Assembly: GCA_037447655.1 (NCBI GenBank)
Contig: JBBHKE010003519.1
Coordinates: forward strand, 434,966-498,965
From: Zygnema cylindricum
Lineage: Eukaryota; Streptophyta; Zygnematophyceae; Zygnematales; Zygnemataceae
Reading direction: 5' to 3'
Length of the DNA: 64,000 nucleotides
Shown: positions 54,401 through 64,000 of the stretch, one piece after another
How the letters are laid out: every line of letters starts with the position of its first letter
Position numbering within the stretch: position 1 is the stretch's first letter
Notes under the pieces: generated by a model
The model's database searches: none
What the model was told of the DNA's origin: nothing
Seen by the model: only the letters and a program-made list of their open reading frames with translations
Made by a program: the position numbers and the translations under genes

Positions 54401-55720
54401 TGCATCATTAAACAAATCGTTCTGTCCCACTCTCAAAGGAACCACATTTCAATTTTTCCTCTCTCCTTCTCCAATTCCACCAGTTTCGGAAAACTCTATC
54501 TACAATTTCTTCAATCCTAGCCATATGTCCTGGTCTATCCTTGCATACATCGTTGTCCAGTCTGCAAGTTCCATGCATAATCCACCCAGTCCTCAATGGA
54601 CTACTGCTTTTCCAACACGCTGCTGGAATCATTCGGTTAATTGCCTTAAACAAACACATGTGGCTTACAAGTTAGGACAAACGCTTATTGCAGATGAGTA
54701 GTTGACCTTTGCACAAGCCATAAAGGCCATGACAATTGAGAATCCCAAGGCTCCTAAATGGAAATTTGGCACCAATCTAACAAAGGCCAAACAAGAATTA
54801 CTAAATGATGTAGTTTTACGAAATGTCGATGACTTTGCTATTTCTATGAACAATTTGGGTCGTCACACTGTTTAAATCTGTTAATAATTGATAGATTCTC
54901 GTTGATAGATCTCGAAGATGACCGCCCAATATTTAAACCGAAACATCGTTTATCAGAAACCGAATGGGAAATGGTAGACAAGTTATGTGCTGAGCTATAG
55001 GAAGTTGGCCTAATCTTTCAGTCAAGCTCCACATTTGCAGCTCCCACTGTCATGCCTCGAAAAAATGATTCCGAGGGTAATTTTAATGAACGTCAAATTT
55101 GCGGTGATTATCGTGAACAGAATGCTATAACTGTTGAAGATCGTTACCCCATGCCTCTCGCCGAGGAAATATTTGAACACATAGGCGGAGCAAATTATTT
55201 TAGTATCCTTGACCTTCGTCAAGGAATCAATCAAATTGAGATAGAGGAAGAAGATTGGCAAAAAACTGCCTTTTGGGGTAGTGACGGCCGATGGGAATGG
55301 GCGGCAATGTCGTTTGGATTGAAAAATGCTCCAACTGTATTTCAAAAATTCATGGACTCAGTTCTTAGAGGTTGTAAGTTTGCTAAGTGTTACATCGATG
55401 ACCTCATAATTGCCTCCGCTACTATTGAAAAGCATGCAGCTCACATCGAATGGGTATTAACTGAATTAAAAAAGTTTTCATTAAAGTGTCATCTCGCAAA
55501 ATGCACCTTTGGATCCGAGGGAGTGCCTTAACTCGGCTATTTCATCTCGGCTGAGGGGATCACACCTCTCGAAGCAAAGGTAGAGGCAATCCGTAAAATT
55601 GCGGCTCCCACGGACCTCACAAATCTGCGAGCGTTTCTCGAGCTTGCTAAAAATTATCGCAGGTTCGTACCTAATTTCAGTACAATTGCATCTCCTTAAA
55701 ATGACCTTCTCAATAAGGAA
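54401..55720 (+). pseudogene. gypsy C linker and reverse transcriptase
   Basis: The linker ends with KWKFGTNLTKAKQELLND and VDDFAISMNNLGRHTV, the pre-RT block. RT has RQICGDYREQNAITVEDRYP, FSILDLRQGINQIEIEEEDW, WAAMSFGLKNAPTVFQKFMD and the catalytic CYIDDLIIAS box (frame 55052-55531). Stops at about 54699 and 54999 and after 55531 break it. The connection domain EAKVEAIRKIAAPTDLTNLR follows. Confidence 0.88.
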
Positions 55721-56220
55721 GTGGCCTTCATATAGGGTCCCGATCAGATTTCGGCATTTCAAAAATTAAAAACCGCCTTATCGAGTGCTCTGATTCTCCG
55801 TCCCCCCAATCACAAACTCCCTTTTTGTCTCCAAAGAGATTTTGGAAAACTCGAAATCGCTGCTATTTTGACACAAAGAGAGTTGAGCGCAGAGGAATAT
55901 GTAGTTGCTTACGGAAGTAGAAGCAATAATCGTGCTGAATCGAATTATAGTAGTTACGAAGGGGAATGTCTAGCTGCGGTTTGGCGAGTCGTCCATTTCT
56001 GTCATTATTTGTACGGAAAGCCTTTCACACTTCTAATTGACCATAAGCCCTTACATTGGCTGATGACTAACGATAAGTTTTCCAAGAAATTAGCCCGATG
56101 AGCTTTAATTTTGCAAGAATATGACGTTGAAATAATTCACCGACCCGATCTGTTTAGTATAAATGCGGACGGAATTTCTCGCAATCCTTTGCCTAGAACG
56201 ACGGATAACGGAGTTTGACA
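55721..56220 (+). pseudogene. gypsy C RNase H
   Basis: The frame 55868-56101 has RELSAEEYVVAYGSRSNNRA, SNYSSYEGECLAAVWRVVHF and LYGKPFTLLIDHKPLHWLM. After a stop, LQEYDVEIIHRPDLFSINA and DGISRNPLP complete the domain. This is the ordinary gypsy RNase H arrangement. Confidence 0.85.
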
Positions 56221-57600
56221 GGATTTTGAGGACGACGAGATTCCCGTCATGTCAATGGGTTCTTATCTTACTTATTTTCTATCCGCTATTCCGAACCCTC
56301 GTCCTCTTTGGTGTGATGGGCCTCTCATTCTTTTCCTATCCTCCAAGACCTTCAAGTCTGACACTACCTTTGATGAAGAAGACAGAGTGAAAAAGAGAGC
56401 CAAAAATTACCTTTGGCTCGGAGGATCTTTAGTTCGGTTGCTAGCAGACAGAAGCTATAGACACGTCCCTCATCATACCGAGCGGATTTCTCTAATTCAG
56501 CAGATTCACACCAAGCTTGGTCACTACGGTTCCAAGCAGACATTCACACCAAGCTTAGTCACTACGGTTCCAAACGGACAATAAGCCTAGTTCAGGCACG
56601 GTATTGGTGGCTAGGAATGCAAGCCGATGTTGGTGGTCAGGATTGCAAGCCGATGTTGCTGCCAATCTACACAAGTGTGCCACCTGCGACCGTCCCCAAA
56701 CAACTTTCTCTAATCGGCACACTACGCTCCAACCTCCACCCATTAGGGGTTTATTCTATCGATGATCAGTCGATCTGGCAGGACCTTTTCCCATCTCACG
56801 TAGAGGAAAACAATACATCATGATTATGATCAAAAAATTTAGTAAGTGTGTAGAAGTCGTCGCCTTGCCTCACAAGACAGCAAAGTTAACCACCGTAGCC
56901 TTTAAGGAACATGTCCTTATGAGATACGGTGCCCCACCTGAGGTCCTTACGGATCAAGGTACATAATTTCGGGAAGAATTTCAAAATATGTTTGATAAGG
57001 CTCTCATGGATCTTCGTCGTACTCATTGCAATCACCCTCAGGCCGATGGCCTAGCTAAACGGGCAGTCTAGACATTTAAGCGTGCCTTGCGTAAGCATTG
57101 CCTAGAAAAACACATTTCATTTTGGGACGAGTCCCTCGGCTACATTACCATGGGATATCGCATGTCAGTTCAAGCTTCTCTGGCTAATTTTAGCCCGTAT
57201 TATGTTTTATTTGGGCGACAACCGTTGCTCGGTCGCAACATTCAGAAAGCTACAAGTTTTCCGCATTCGTTGATGTTTGAAACTATCTTTTTGGAAGAAC
57301 TCACTCGTCGTGCTTTGCTTTTTGCCCGTGAAATGCCCATGGCTTTTGATAATCTGCAAATTGCCCAACATTGAGACAAACTTCGGTTTGCCACCACTCG
57401 AAGCGGCAATTACAGGCCGCAACAGAAGCCCTATCAGGTAGGAGACTATGTGTATCTTCGCAGACAATCTTTTGACACTTTGGACACGAATATTTTAGCA
57501 TACATCCTATGGATTATCGAGGTGGATCCGAACGGAATGTTGGGATTACAAGGAGCGGACACACGGACTTTTTGAGAGCACTCCAAGAATCGTGCTCCAT
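56221..57600 (+). pseudogene. gypsy C integrase
   Basis: The zinc-domain histidines lie in HTKLGHYGSKQTF, duplicated by a 38-bp tandem repeat at 56504-56579. CATCDRP follows. The core shows DLAGPFP, MRYGAPPEVLTDQGT, then NHPQADGLAKR, and YYVLFGRQPLLG. The C-terminal part has QVGDYVYLRRQSFDTLD and NGMLGLQGADTRTF. Several stops are present. No chromodomain follows; a PHD finger does. Confidence 0.85.
56504..56579 (+). repeat. 38-bp tandem duplication in gypsy C integrase
   Basis: ATTCACACCAAGCTT starts at 56504 and at 56542, and both units run through CACTACGGTTCCAA. It duplicates the HTKLGHYGSK zinc-domain segment. Confidence 0.85.
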
Positions 57601-57847
57601 GTTATTTACCAGATTTTTCGCAGGATATGGATCCTATGCGGATGCCGATTACGGAGGCGACGGCATGTACCTTTTGTCATTGATCGGACGGGGAAACTAC
57701 TATGTTACTTTGTGATCATTGCAATCAAGGATTTCACATGGAGTGTTTGGTGCCACCATTGTTGGCGGTTCCGGATGGTTACAGGTTTTTTCACGGATGT
57801 CGCGAGTTTCCGGTCGTGTTGGCTAGCTCCTCTGCCAGCTAAAGAGC
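57601..57847 (+). pseudogene. PHD finger at the C-terminus of gypsy C integrase
   Basis: From 57666 to 57800 the plus strand reads CTFCH, one stop (TGA at 57681), SDGETTMLLCDHCNQGFHME, CLVPPLLAVPDGY and FFHGC. The spacing C-x2-C, C-x2-C, H-x2-C and the blocks LLCDxCNxGFHxxCL, PPL and VPxGY are those of PHD zinc fingers. The usual W-x-C near the end is R-F-F here, so the seventh zinc ligand is lost. Family knowledge: PHD fingers bind histone H3 tails. The domain follows integrase in frame apart from stops and ends at a TAA before a G tract. This is PHD rather than the chromodomain usual in plant gypsy elements. Confidence 0.82.
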
Positions 57848-58049
57848 TGGGGGGGGAATAAACCGACCTGACTATAACCAGCTAAGTCGTTGACCTTTCT
57901 TTTACTTCCACCTTGCTCTTTGTTGTATTTATCCATTTGTCACTTTTATGTTTTATTTCATTCACAATAGCTTGCCATCATTTGGGTTTAAGTGGAGCAC
58001 AGCTGATTTTATTGCATGCATCTTCACGTTTTTTAACACATGCAGGACA
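57848..58049 (+). repeat. direct repeat copy 1 after gypsy C (LTR-like)
   Basis: Begins TGGGGGGGGAATAAACC immediately after gypsy C and is about 90% identical by eye to 59327-59524. It may be the start of the gypsy C 3' LTR, because it follows the coding end and a purine tract. Confidence 0.7.
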
Positions 58050-59326
58050 GCTGTCATGCCGCATCTCGTCAGCCACTCTACTTATTTATATTCAGGTTTT
58101 AGAATGGGCGGTCGCCACACTAATCTGTATTTGTGTGTTATTCGGGTTTTGCAAGACCGTACATACTTACATTTCGCGTTCGCGTCGACCGTACATATTT
58201 ACACCGCTGTACGTATCAACCGTACATATTTATTTCTCGCCGTAATTTCCGCCGACTACTTATCGTCGCGTTCGTGTCGACCGTGCATATTTATTATTCT
58301 CGCAATTTCAGCCAACAACAAATTTTACCGTTCACGTCCGTACCTACGATTTTACTGTACCTAAAATTTTATTATGCTTGTATCTCCCGAAATTTCGACC
58401 GACAGCCAATTTCATCGTTTCGCGCGAAGGAGCATCTTGGCCGTCGACCCAAAAATATACAATTTTCGAAATTTAACATCTCGACCGTTGACGCGATGTA
58501 GAAACGAGCCGACTGTCAGTTTTGACGACGCAACGCGATTGGACCATTTTAAGTCATTAACGATTTGGAGGTTTACGCGTAGATAGGTAGGGTTTTAATC
58601 TGTAGGTTATAGATTTTGTAACGTATGACATAGGATTCCGGCCGCCTATTGGCTGAATCCAAACTAGACGCAAATACTTACATAGCACGTTGTAATCTTA
58701 TTGGCTTGTTTTCGCTAGGTGTAGGCTTTGGTACTTAGTTGATTTTAGATTATCTCCTACACACAATTTTCAAGTGCAATAATTATTATATTTTTGTATT
58801 GAAGATTTTCTGCAACCATCTTTTTTTTTGTAAAATTGTCCGAACAGCTTAGAGGCAATTTTCTTCCTTAGCGTGAAGCGTCTAGTTTCTATTACATTAT
58901 CAATCTCTTGTAAAGCCTTACATATTAATCAATATGGCTTCGACGAAGACCTACACGGTTTCCCTTCACCTTTTTTTGTCTGTTTGAATGGATTTCAATA
59001 GAGTCTTCATAACACAAACTTCTTTTCCTGAATGTGGCTGAACTTTAATTAGTGTGGAAGTTGCATATTGGGAATATCATATTGTTGTTTTTATTTCTTG
59101 TGATTTTGTATTTATTTCTATTTGGCTAATGCGCATCTTTTGAGGTTGGTTATCTCAAACCTCATAAGTGTTTTGTATATTGTTGTTTTCAGTTCTTGTT
59201 TTCCGTCTCGGTTGTTTCTATTTTGATTTATTCTCTTTAAGTCTAAATTCAGATTGTCTTCGATAGGATAAATCCTACAAGGAATATAAATAGACCGTGG
59301 GGCCTAGTGGCCATCCATCGGCTTAG
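58050..59326. other. AT-rich interval between direct repeats
   Basis: No coding sequence is recognised. A cluster of GACCGTACATATTTA-like units lies at 58155, 58187, 58218 and 58279. A TATA box (TATAAATAG) occurs at about 59285. It could be the body of the gypsy C LTR. Confidence 0.45.
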
Positions 59327-59524
59327 TGGGGAATAAACCGACCTGACCATAACTAGCTAAGTCGTTGACCTTTTTTTTTCTCCCACCTTGCCTGTTGTTG
59401 TATTTATCCATTTTTCACTTTTATGTCTTATTTCATTCACAATAGCTTGTCATTATTTGGGTTTAAGTGGAGCACAGGTGATGATATTGCATGCATCTTC
59501 ACGTTATTTAACGCATGCACGACA
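59327..59524 (+). repeat. direct repeat copy 2
   Basis: Second copy of 57848-58049, starting TGGGGAATAAACC and ending where copia E8 gag begins at 59525. Confidence 0.7.
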
Positions 59525-59962
59525 CACATTTAGGTGAGGTGTGGCAACTGCTTTAGTGAGACGCCCAAGAGTTAAATAAGTTGCCACGGTGTTGTTGCAA
59601 TCCCAAATCTTAGTATCATTTGCCTCGATTTTTTGAACAACTACTACCGGTACCAATCTAGTTGCTATCGGTGTGAGTTTCTCTTTCCCGTTCTCCTTCC
59701 CTTCTCCAACATGATGCTTTCTCCATCATCATCTACCTTTTCTACCGTTGCAGATTCCTCATGAGAATAGAGCTCCTCCAAACCCTGGTAGGACTCCCAA
59801 ATTTGTAGCTGGTCGTCGCACACTACCACTCACAATGCGCCATAGTTGTTTTTCAAAAAGTACACCCCTCATCATAGTTTCCCAATATATGAACTTTGTT
59901 CCATTTAAAATGGGCACGTTAAAGGATGAGCCCATAACGTTTGTGACCTTCATTGGCCCACA
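59525..59962 (-). pseudogene. copia E8 gag N-terminal fragment
   Basis: The minus strand shows the gag start KVTNVMGSSFNVPILNGTKF and WETMMRGVLFEKQLW, then LGVLPGFGGALFS, and further left the segment with ATNLTLGRLTKAV-type residues. It is cut at 59525. The primer site is degenerate (GCCCATAAC near 59930). Confidence 0.75.
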
Positions 59963-60886
59963 AAGTATCCAGCATATATGAAGCCTCTAAGATAACATTT
60001 GCCCTTTTCACTTTCCCACTGAATAAGTGCAGCCCAGACACACAAGTGTTCTAACCACTTTCACCCTTGTGAAGGCCCGACTCCCTTCTCCCCTGAGCCG
60101 AACGCAAAAAGAATCAGTAGATTTGCTCCCCTGAGCAATAAGTTATTGTTGGCCAAAGATGACTTAAAAATACAAAAGGTCACCTGAAAAGAGGCCCCTC
60201 AAAAACTTTTAGTCCCTAAACCTCTACTCACAGCTACCTACTATTAAACCTTAGACCAATGGGATGACTGTATAGTATAATATAATACAAGAAGGTACAC
60301 TGGCCACTGTACTCCTTGTATGACCATTATACGACATGACCTTCTGGTTGACACTTGTTAGCTTCGGAGTCATGGTTCCTCCTCACGTATTCTCTAGTGG
60401 CCAATGACATGCCGCCACATGGCATTGCGTGACATTGTTCCCGAATAGCCGCCCAAAGATCATTCCGGTTTGGCGGCGTGAATGTCGACCTTCTGATCAC
60501 GCTAATTTGTAGGGTCCAATTCCCGTCTGTTCATTTCGTACATTTATATGTACTGCCTCATCCGTTCATTCCGTTAAATGAATTAGCCGCCATGAAATTC
60601 GTTAAATACTTATCACGTCCCATATATGTTTCGATACTTCTACGACTTGGCGGATAAGGCGAAAGGCTCTTCCGTACGGTAGTTACCCAGAATGGCCCAA
60701 GATCAAGTCCTAAAGTGACTGCCTAACTTTTGTAGGGGATTGTTCCTCCTACTCCATTGGTTTGTCTCTCTATCCGCCTAAGGCAGTCATGGCTACCTGT
60801 AAGTTCTCAATGACTACGAAAAGTATGCGGGCTCACTAACATCAAAGAATAACAAAAGATAGACATACAAAATACCTTTTTCAATA
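59942..60886 (-). repeat. 5' LTR of copia E8 (type-1 LTR)
   Basis: Begins TGTGACCTTCATTGG and ends near TTTTTCAATA. It shows the type-1 U5, a diverged TATA palindrome near 60155, the antisense tRNA-like unit and a weak U3 hairpin at 60780-60850. Confidence 0.75.
60640..60731 (+). ncRNA. antisense tRNA-like Pol III unit in E8 LTR
   Basis: TTGGCGGATAAGGCG (box A), AAGATCAAGTCC (box-B-like), and a 9-bp stem GGTAGTTAC/GTGACTGCC with two wobble pairs, with TTTT at 60728. Confidence 0.6.
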
Positions 60887-61440
60887 ATGTGCACCATAAG
60901 AATCTTGATAAAATAATTATAGTAGGTATCATAGAAGGTTAGGAAATCAATAAAAATGAAGAAAAAATTGTGGTGGATATGCTATTTGGAATGATGCATA
61001 AAACACATTTTTTTTAGGAGACCATCGATACGATAAAAAGAACATTACGACTAGTTAATTCAAATGTATAGGGAGCGTCTAAGATCTCATCACCAAGAGG
61101 TTTTAGATACATGGTGACGTTCACCAAAGATTGTTCAAGGCACAAAGAAATATTTTTTATGAAAGAGAAAAGCGAAGTGTTTTGTCACTTTTAAGAATTC
61201 AGGTTCTAGAGTGATGAAATTCATGGAATTCCTATCTTGACCTTGAGATCGAACAATAGGGAGGAATATTTGCCACGAGACTTCATCACTTACTTGAAAG
61301 AAAGTGGAACATCTCATGAAATTTCAACCTTGTAATCTTTAGAAAAATATAATGTAGCTGAGAGAGTAAACAAAACACTAACTATAGTGTTAGATCAATT
61401 CTCACAGACAATGGTGTAGTTTTGAAATCATGTTCCGAGG
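60887..61440 (+). pseudogene. strongly decayed copia integrase relic
   Basis: Broken frames read SKISSPRGFRYMVTFTKDCS, FFMKEKSEVFCHF, GIPILTLRSNNREEYLPRDF and, after a stop, EKYNVAERVNKTLTIVLDQF. This follows the order of the copia integrase core (GPS..SPRG, RSDNGGEY, NGVAERxNRTL), with the second Asp replaced by Asn. It is not one of types 1-3 as far as I can tell. Confidence 0.72.
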
Positions 61441-62987
61441 GTTAAAATTGTGAAACGTATATTTTAAATGGCATTTAATCTAAACTAAAGTAACTTTAGG
61501 AGATATATAAAAAAGTTAGTCGGTCAATTTAGTTTTTTACCAAGTTGACGTTTTATTAATACTTAAAATAAATGGCAAATGAAACAAAAGGTATAAGCAA
61601 TTCTTTTAGTTGGTTAGATGTTCACTCAAAAGTTATATGGTATGTGTACTTTATAGTTATTTTTTATGATAGTTATCATGAACTCCTCAAAATATAGCTT
61701 TATTTGCTTTGAATCCCTTTTCGAACCATTCGCAAAGTCACCATCAGTCATACAAAATCATGAGTACTAGCCCTATCATGATAGCACTAGCCCGATTTAT
61801 TACGTATTCATAGAATTAATAATTAAACAAGTCACAATAGCGAAAGCATAAACATTGTGAATGCGAACCAAAGTTTTTTATTTAGTAGGGGCGTTTCGAA
61901 TCACGAAAAGGGATGCATTTTTCTCTCGAAAAAGTTTTGATTCTCGCACTCTCTCTCACTCATTATATCCAACTAACTAGCAACCCGAACAAAACAAGGC
62001 AAAAAACAAAGTAAAAAATAAAATTATACAAATCAACATAAAAGCGACCCAGTTCACACATAAGTGCGCCGTATATGGCTTGTCTGCACTAACCTTCCTA
62101 TAAACTAACTCTGTATCGGCTGTATAAAGAATGCCACGACTTGAAACACAAATTTCCTAACGGATGTGAAATCGAATAACCCATGGACGCCTGGTTTTTC
62201 AAATAATGTATCAACAAGTACAAAAACCAACAACTCAACCGTACACATTAAGAAAGCACGCAAACCACTACTGCTCGAAAGAAAACTACAATACCACGTG
62301 AATGCTACTAGTTGTATTAACGTTAATTTGACGCCCCCAAATTTGACCCTCCAACCTACAATGGAATTAATAACTCTATTTTTCTCTTCTTTGTTTAAGT
62401 AGGTACTCTTTAATTAAGCCCAATAACTTTTTTTTGGACAAGTTTTTACACGGTGTAGTGTATGAAATGTGTCACCTCGCACTAGAATTTCTTGTTAATT
62501 CTTTTAATCATATAGAAAGAGTGTCAAATAAAGGCGTCCGCACGGGAAAGTGAGAGCGTCGACACAAAAAAGTACTCTCAAATTTGTTCCTTGTGATAAA
62601 GACAGAGGAAAATCACGCTAACCTAACCCAAACTAGAGTTAATAACACGAATGGTTTTTTACACTATTTATTTCTTAACGCTAATAGCGATTCAGTGTGT
62701 ATGTTCTACACCTCCAATTGTTATAAGCGTTATGAACGCTATATCGACACCCCCAAATTTTGACTTCAAAACTTGAAATAGAATTAATAACACTGTTTTT
62801 TTTACGTTGATTAAGGTTCTGGTGAATTAACGTTAATTATTCTAGTTTTTGATTTTGTTTAATATTGTGGTGTACGGACGTGTCAGTCCGTACAAAATGG
62901 TACTTTGTTAAGTAGAAAAGTATGAAATACGGATTAAAATAATCGTGATCGCACGTAAAACAACGCTCAAAAGAAAAGGTAGAATGA
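61441..62987. other. AT-rich DNA without recognisable genes
   Basis: No domain or RNA gene is recognised. Short related segments recur, such as AGAATTAATAACACTGTTTT near 62780 and GGAATTAATAACTCTATTTT near 62365, suggesting old repeats. Confidence 0.5.
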
Positions 62988-63222
62988 GATCTATCTATTT
63001 TAGTGTAGAGATATTGATCGGGTATTAATTATACGGGAGTAAACCCATATTAGAGTTATGAATAAATTAGATTAAAAAGACGCGACGGTGTACGTTTTGT
63101 CAAGCGATCGTACCTACTTTAGTGTATAGATATTGATCGGGTATTAATTATACGCGAGAAAACCCGAATTAGAGTTATGAATAAATTAGAGTAAAAAGAC
63201 ACGACCATGTGCGATTTGTCAG
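62988..63222. repeat. 119-bp tandem repeat, two units
   Basis: AGATATTGATCGGGTATTAA recurs at a period of 119 bases (about 63008 and 63127, the second with TAGATATTG), with conserved flanks TAGAGTTATGAATAAATTAG. Confidence 0.85.
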
Positions 63223-64000
63223 ATTTTGTAATTTTACTTGTTTTACTGTGAAGAACCGGTTTTACTGTGAAGAAGATGATGGCAGATTTGTTGTACCCAA
63301 ATCAACGTTTTAGATCAATTAGAGTAAACTTTTTCTTTCGAAATCTTGAAAAACTCAAAATAGCGTTAATAACGCTAATTAATTTTTAACAGTAATAATT
63401 TCTACTCGCTAATAACGATTGGCGGTGTAGTCTTGTACGTAAAAAAAAACTTATGGGTCAAGTTCCATCAGTCGAAAAGTGGGGTAGTTTAAACAAATCC
63501 GCGACTATCCATACCAAACCGTACCGCTTATTTTGTTTTCATACGCGAAACAACATAACAAAGAATCTTGCCAATACTCTGCGAAGGTCTAAGAGGTAAT
63601 ACTGATCGTCGGATGTTCATCTGCGAGGCGTTGGCTTCATTGTTCGCTTGGCTTCATTGTTCGCTTCATTTTTCTCTGTAACTATGAGGCGTTGGCTTCA
63701 ATGTTCACTTCATTTTTCTCAATAAATGCCAATGTACCTGTAGGAGGTGGGTTGGCATATACAGAAAAAAAGTTAATCGTGACACGCTGGACGAATAAGC
63801 TACGTGCCACGATGGAAAACTAACGAAAGTTGACGAAATTTGCACATGGTATGTACTTTTCAAAATGCGACTGAAAACTAAAAAAGTAATCTCAAAACGG
63901 TCCTTCGTCGCGCTATTTCTAGCAACGCTGTTTCGTCACACTATTCTAGGCAAAGGATTTTCGTCATGTTGGAAAACAAGTGCCTTAAAAAAAGTGCTGG
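63223..64000. other. terminal stretch with short local repeats, no gene
   Basis: At 63624-63720 the phrase GGCTTCATTGTTCGCTT and a following CATTTTTCTC recur two to three times. Nothing else is recognised. Confidence 0.5.

Larger units (their letters stand above)
53626..57847 (+). mobile_element. Ty3/gypsy element C: DNA methyltransferase, RT, RNase H, integrase, PHD finger
   Basis: The plus strand encodes, in order, a methyltransferase lacking its N-terminus, a linker, RT, RNase H, integrase and a PHD finger, ending in front of a G-rich tract. It is related to gypsy A and B but clearly diverged. The 5' part with gag, protease and motif I of the methyltransferase is lost at the junction with a copia LTR at 53625. 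Several stops and frameshifts; not functional. Confidence 0.88.

Noticed and set aside
57666-57800. Chance cysteine pattern instead of a PHD finger
   Set aside because: The spacing and the LLCDxCNxGFHxxCL and PPL blocks fit PHD too well, and it is in frame after integrase; only one stop and the W-x-C end deviate.
62166-62402. 78-codon open frame near the right end
   Set aside because: No similarity to any family I know, AT-rich surroundings, no supporting context.

Overview
The window is almost wholly LTR-retrotransposon DNA, nested and decayed, and I see no ordinary host gene in it. Ty1/copia elements with plant-type pol motifs dominate (DSGAS proteases, HHCC integrases, YVDD reverse transcriptases), together with Ty3/gypsy elements. 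The copia primer sites are complementary to the anticodon arm of a plant-type initiator methionine tRNA. The gypsy elements carry a cytosine-5 DNA methyltransferase (DCM) inside pol, an association I know from published work on charophyte algae (and, independently, dinoflagellates). A streptophyte host, perhaps a charophyte alga with a large genome, is the best guess. This is inference, not proof.

Layout. 1-2267: 3' end of a plus-strand copia (E1) with its LTR. 2268-9791: minus-strand gypsy A (gag-PR-DCM-RT-IN), interrupted by a type-2 copia LTR. 9792-13624: 5' half of minus-strand copia E3. 13625-24219: gypsy B (minus), whose gag is split by TR-GAG1 (19426-23901), a gag-only copia with two near-identical LTRs. 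24220-24916: a plus-orientation LTR. 24917-28508: unassigned DNA with a 51-bp minisatellite and a fold-back repeat. 28509-33518: copia E5 (minus). 33519-42449: type-2 copia (minus), split by TR-GAG2 (35945-40270). 42450-45640: internally deleted plus-strand copia E6. 45641-48680: a rearranged third copia lineage. 48681-53273: copia E7 (minus) and a further LTR fragment. 53626-57847: gypsy C (plus), DCM-RT-RH-IN ending in a PHD finger. 57848-60886: repeated LTR-like DNA and copia E8. 60887-64000: a copia integrase relic, then AT-rich DNA with tandem repeats.

How the parts work together. The three gypsy copies share one architecture, gag-PR-DCM-RT-RH-IN, with a PHD finger seen in copy C. This suggests a family that carried a DNA-methylation writer and a possible chromatin reader. 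The type-1 copia elements (E1, E3, E5, E7, E8, TR-GAG1, TR-GAG2 and stray LTRs) share half-tRNA(iMet) priming, a gag start codon inside the LTR, a palindromic W-box-like site at the TATA box, and a hairpin in U3. In every one of the 11 LTRs long enough to show it, U3 also holds an antisense tRNA-like unit with box A, box B and a T4 terminator. TR-GAG1 and TR-GAG2 have lost most of pol and must have relied on relatives such as E3, E5 or E7.
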